DNA from: Nostoc sp. FACHB-110
GTDB lineage: Bacteria; Cyanobacteriota; Cyanobacteriia; Cyanobacteriales; Nostocaceae
Assembly: GCF_014697425.1 (NCBI RefSeq)
Contig: NZ_JACJRU010000047.1
Location: 1 to 60,480, forward strand
Length of the DNA stretch: 60,480 nt
Reading direction: 5' to 3'
Under the pieces are notes generated by a model. The model was not told the origin of the DNA and did not search any database. It saw only the letters and a program-made list of their open reading frames with translations. Each line of letters begins with the position of its first letter. Within the stretch, counting starts at the first letter, position 1. Positions 60,154-60,480 of the stretch are shown piece after piece. Position numbers and translations under genes: made by a program.

Positions 60154-60282
60154 AGGATTTACGCACTAAAGTTTTCTGTTGGTGATTGGGTGTAATACCA
60201 TTTCACGAACCTCCTGATACAAATCCATTGGTTTTGAAGCTACATTCCGCACCTGAAACTCTCACAAACAGGACTTACGCAA
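60154..60282. repeat. Two further copies of the AGGACTTACGCA terminus
   Basis: AGGATTTACGCA (60154-60165, one mismatch) and AGGACTTACGCAA (60270-60282) lie in the same orientation, so this is not a complete element. They may be single ends left by deletion. 60166-60269 has no gene. Confidence 0.6.
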
Positions 60283-60369
60283 CTGTCACAAGCAATGGTG
60301 CGGTTGCGCCGCATCAAGCACCAAACAACTAGACAATAAACATGGGAACATCCGGAAGTTTTAGTTATG

Positions 60370-60480
60370 ACAGTTGACATACTCACCGACCTAAAGGTGC
60401 GGTGATTCTTGACGCTTCACCGGACTGTGCTGGCGAACCAGTCTTACCTGTCCTCTGCGCCCGTTTAAGGTCGTGCCGAT
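60370..60480 (-). mobile_element. Probable 3' end of a tnpB-type (IS200/IS605-like) element
   Basis: On the minus strand an open frame enters from outside the window and stops at TAG (60391-60393). The visible C-terminal residues, NGRRGQVRLVRQHSPVKRQESPHL, resemble the tail of TnpB-type proteins, and the GACCTAAAGGTGCGGTG hairpin just beyond looks like the imperfect palindrome at the right end of such elements. Only about 30 codons are visible, so this rests on weak similarity. Confidence 0.5.

Overview
The window looks like chromosome from a filamentous, probably heterocyst-forming cyanobacterium of the Nostoc/Anabaena type. The evidence is the very frequent GCGATCGC (HIP1) octamers, photosynthesis genes (ndhD, ndhF, psb27, rbcR), an OprB-type porin with an SLH domain, a PEP-CTERM protein, deazaflavin synthesis (cofH), heptamer repeats and dispersed palindromes, and a pair of coiled-coil genes resembling the ZicK/ZicS pair of Anabaena. 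No rRNA, tRNA or CRISPR array was seen. Function calls come from reading motifs and remembered families; no search was run.

Layout. 1-110 is the end of an IS5-type element. 145-9600 runs leftwards: a Uma2-type nuclease, ndhD, a triple-PAS histidine kinase with a fresh internal duplication, ndhF, a CGLC thioredoxin and an NnrU/Z-ISO-type membrane protein. Divergent from this is rbcR (9.8 kb). A membrane Ser/Thr kinase and a PstS-like phosphate-binding protein (11-13.6 kb) follow, then the decayed tail of a second PstS-like gene. 14-18 kb holds a Crp-type regulator, an ArgRS-like protein without a catalytic core, a HAD phosphatase and a PEP-CTERM protein. polA (18.5-21.4 kb) is followed by a tiny overlapping DUF6888/DUF6887 pair, a GH10-like secreted protein, psb27 and cofH. 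25.5-32.6 kb is a cell-envelope block: two large membrane glycosyltransferases, a GT2-GtrA fusion and a DMFase-like secreted protein.

33-42.5 kb holds a porin with its Crp-type neighbour and then phosphate genes: a Tat-exported PhoX phosphatase with a candidate Pho box, a repeat island, and the sphR-sphS-phoU operon. The PstS-like gene at 12.5 kb also has a candidate Pho box, so the window may hold several members of one phosphate regulon. Divergent from sphR is the ZicK/ZicS-like coiled-coil pair, followed by two tiny basic peptide ORFs, hisA, DUF3593/DUF2499 and csaB. At 48.3-49.0 kb lies a two-gene module whose retropepsin-like second gene is frameshifted.

49-60 kb is mostly housekeeping: pgeF, birA, an M23 peptidase, ribE, a bifunctional-nuclease-family protein, an aldo/keto reductase with iron-sulfur cysteines, an alpha/beta hydrolase, a thioredoxin-like protein, the overlapping pyrH-frr pair and a geranylgeranyl-reductase-family flavoprotein. 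The right edge enters what looks like the end of a tnpB-type element.

The most interesting candidates are the ZicK/ZicS-like pair, the possible phosphate regulon, the core-less ArgRS-like protein, the PolA with a lost exonuclease motif, the broken protease module, the dispersed inverted-repeat elements, and a Yfr1-like pairing site in the porin leader. None amounts to proof of a new system.
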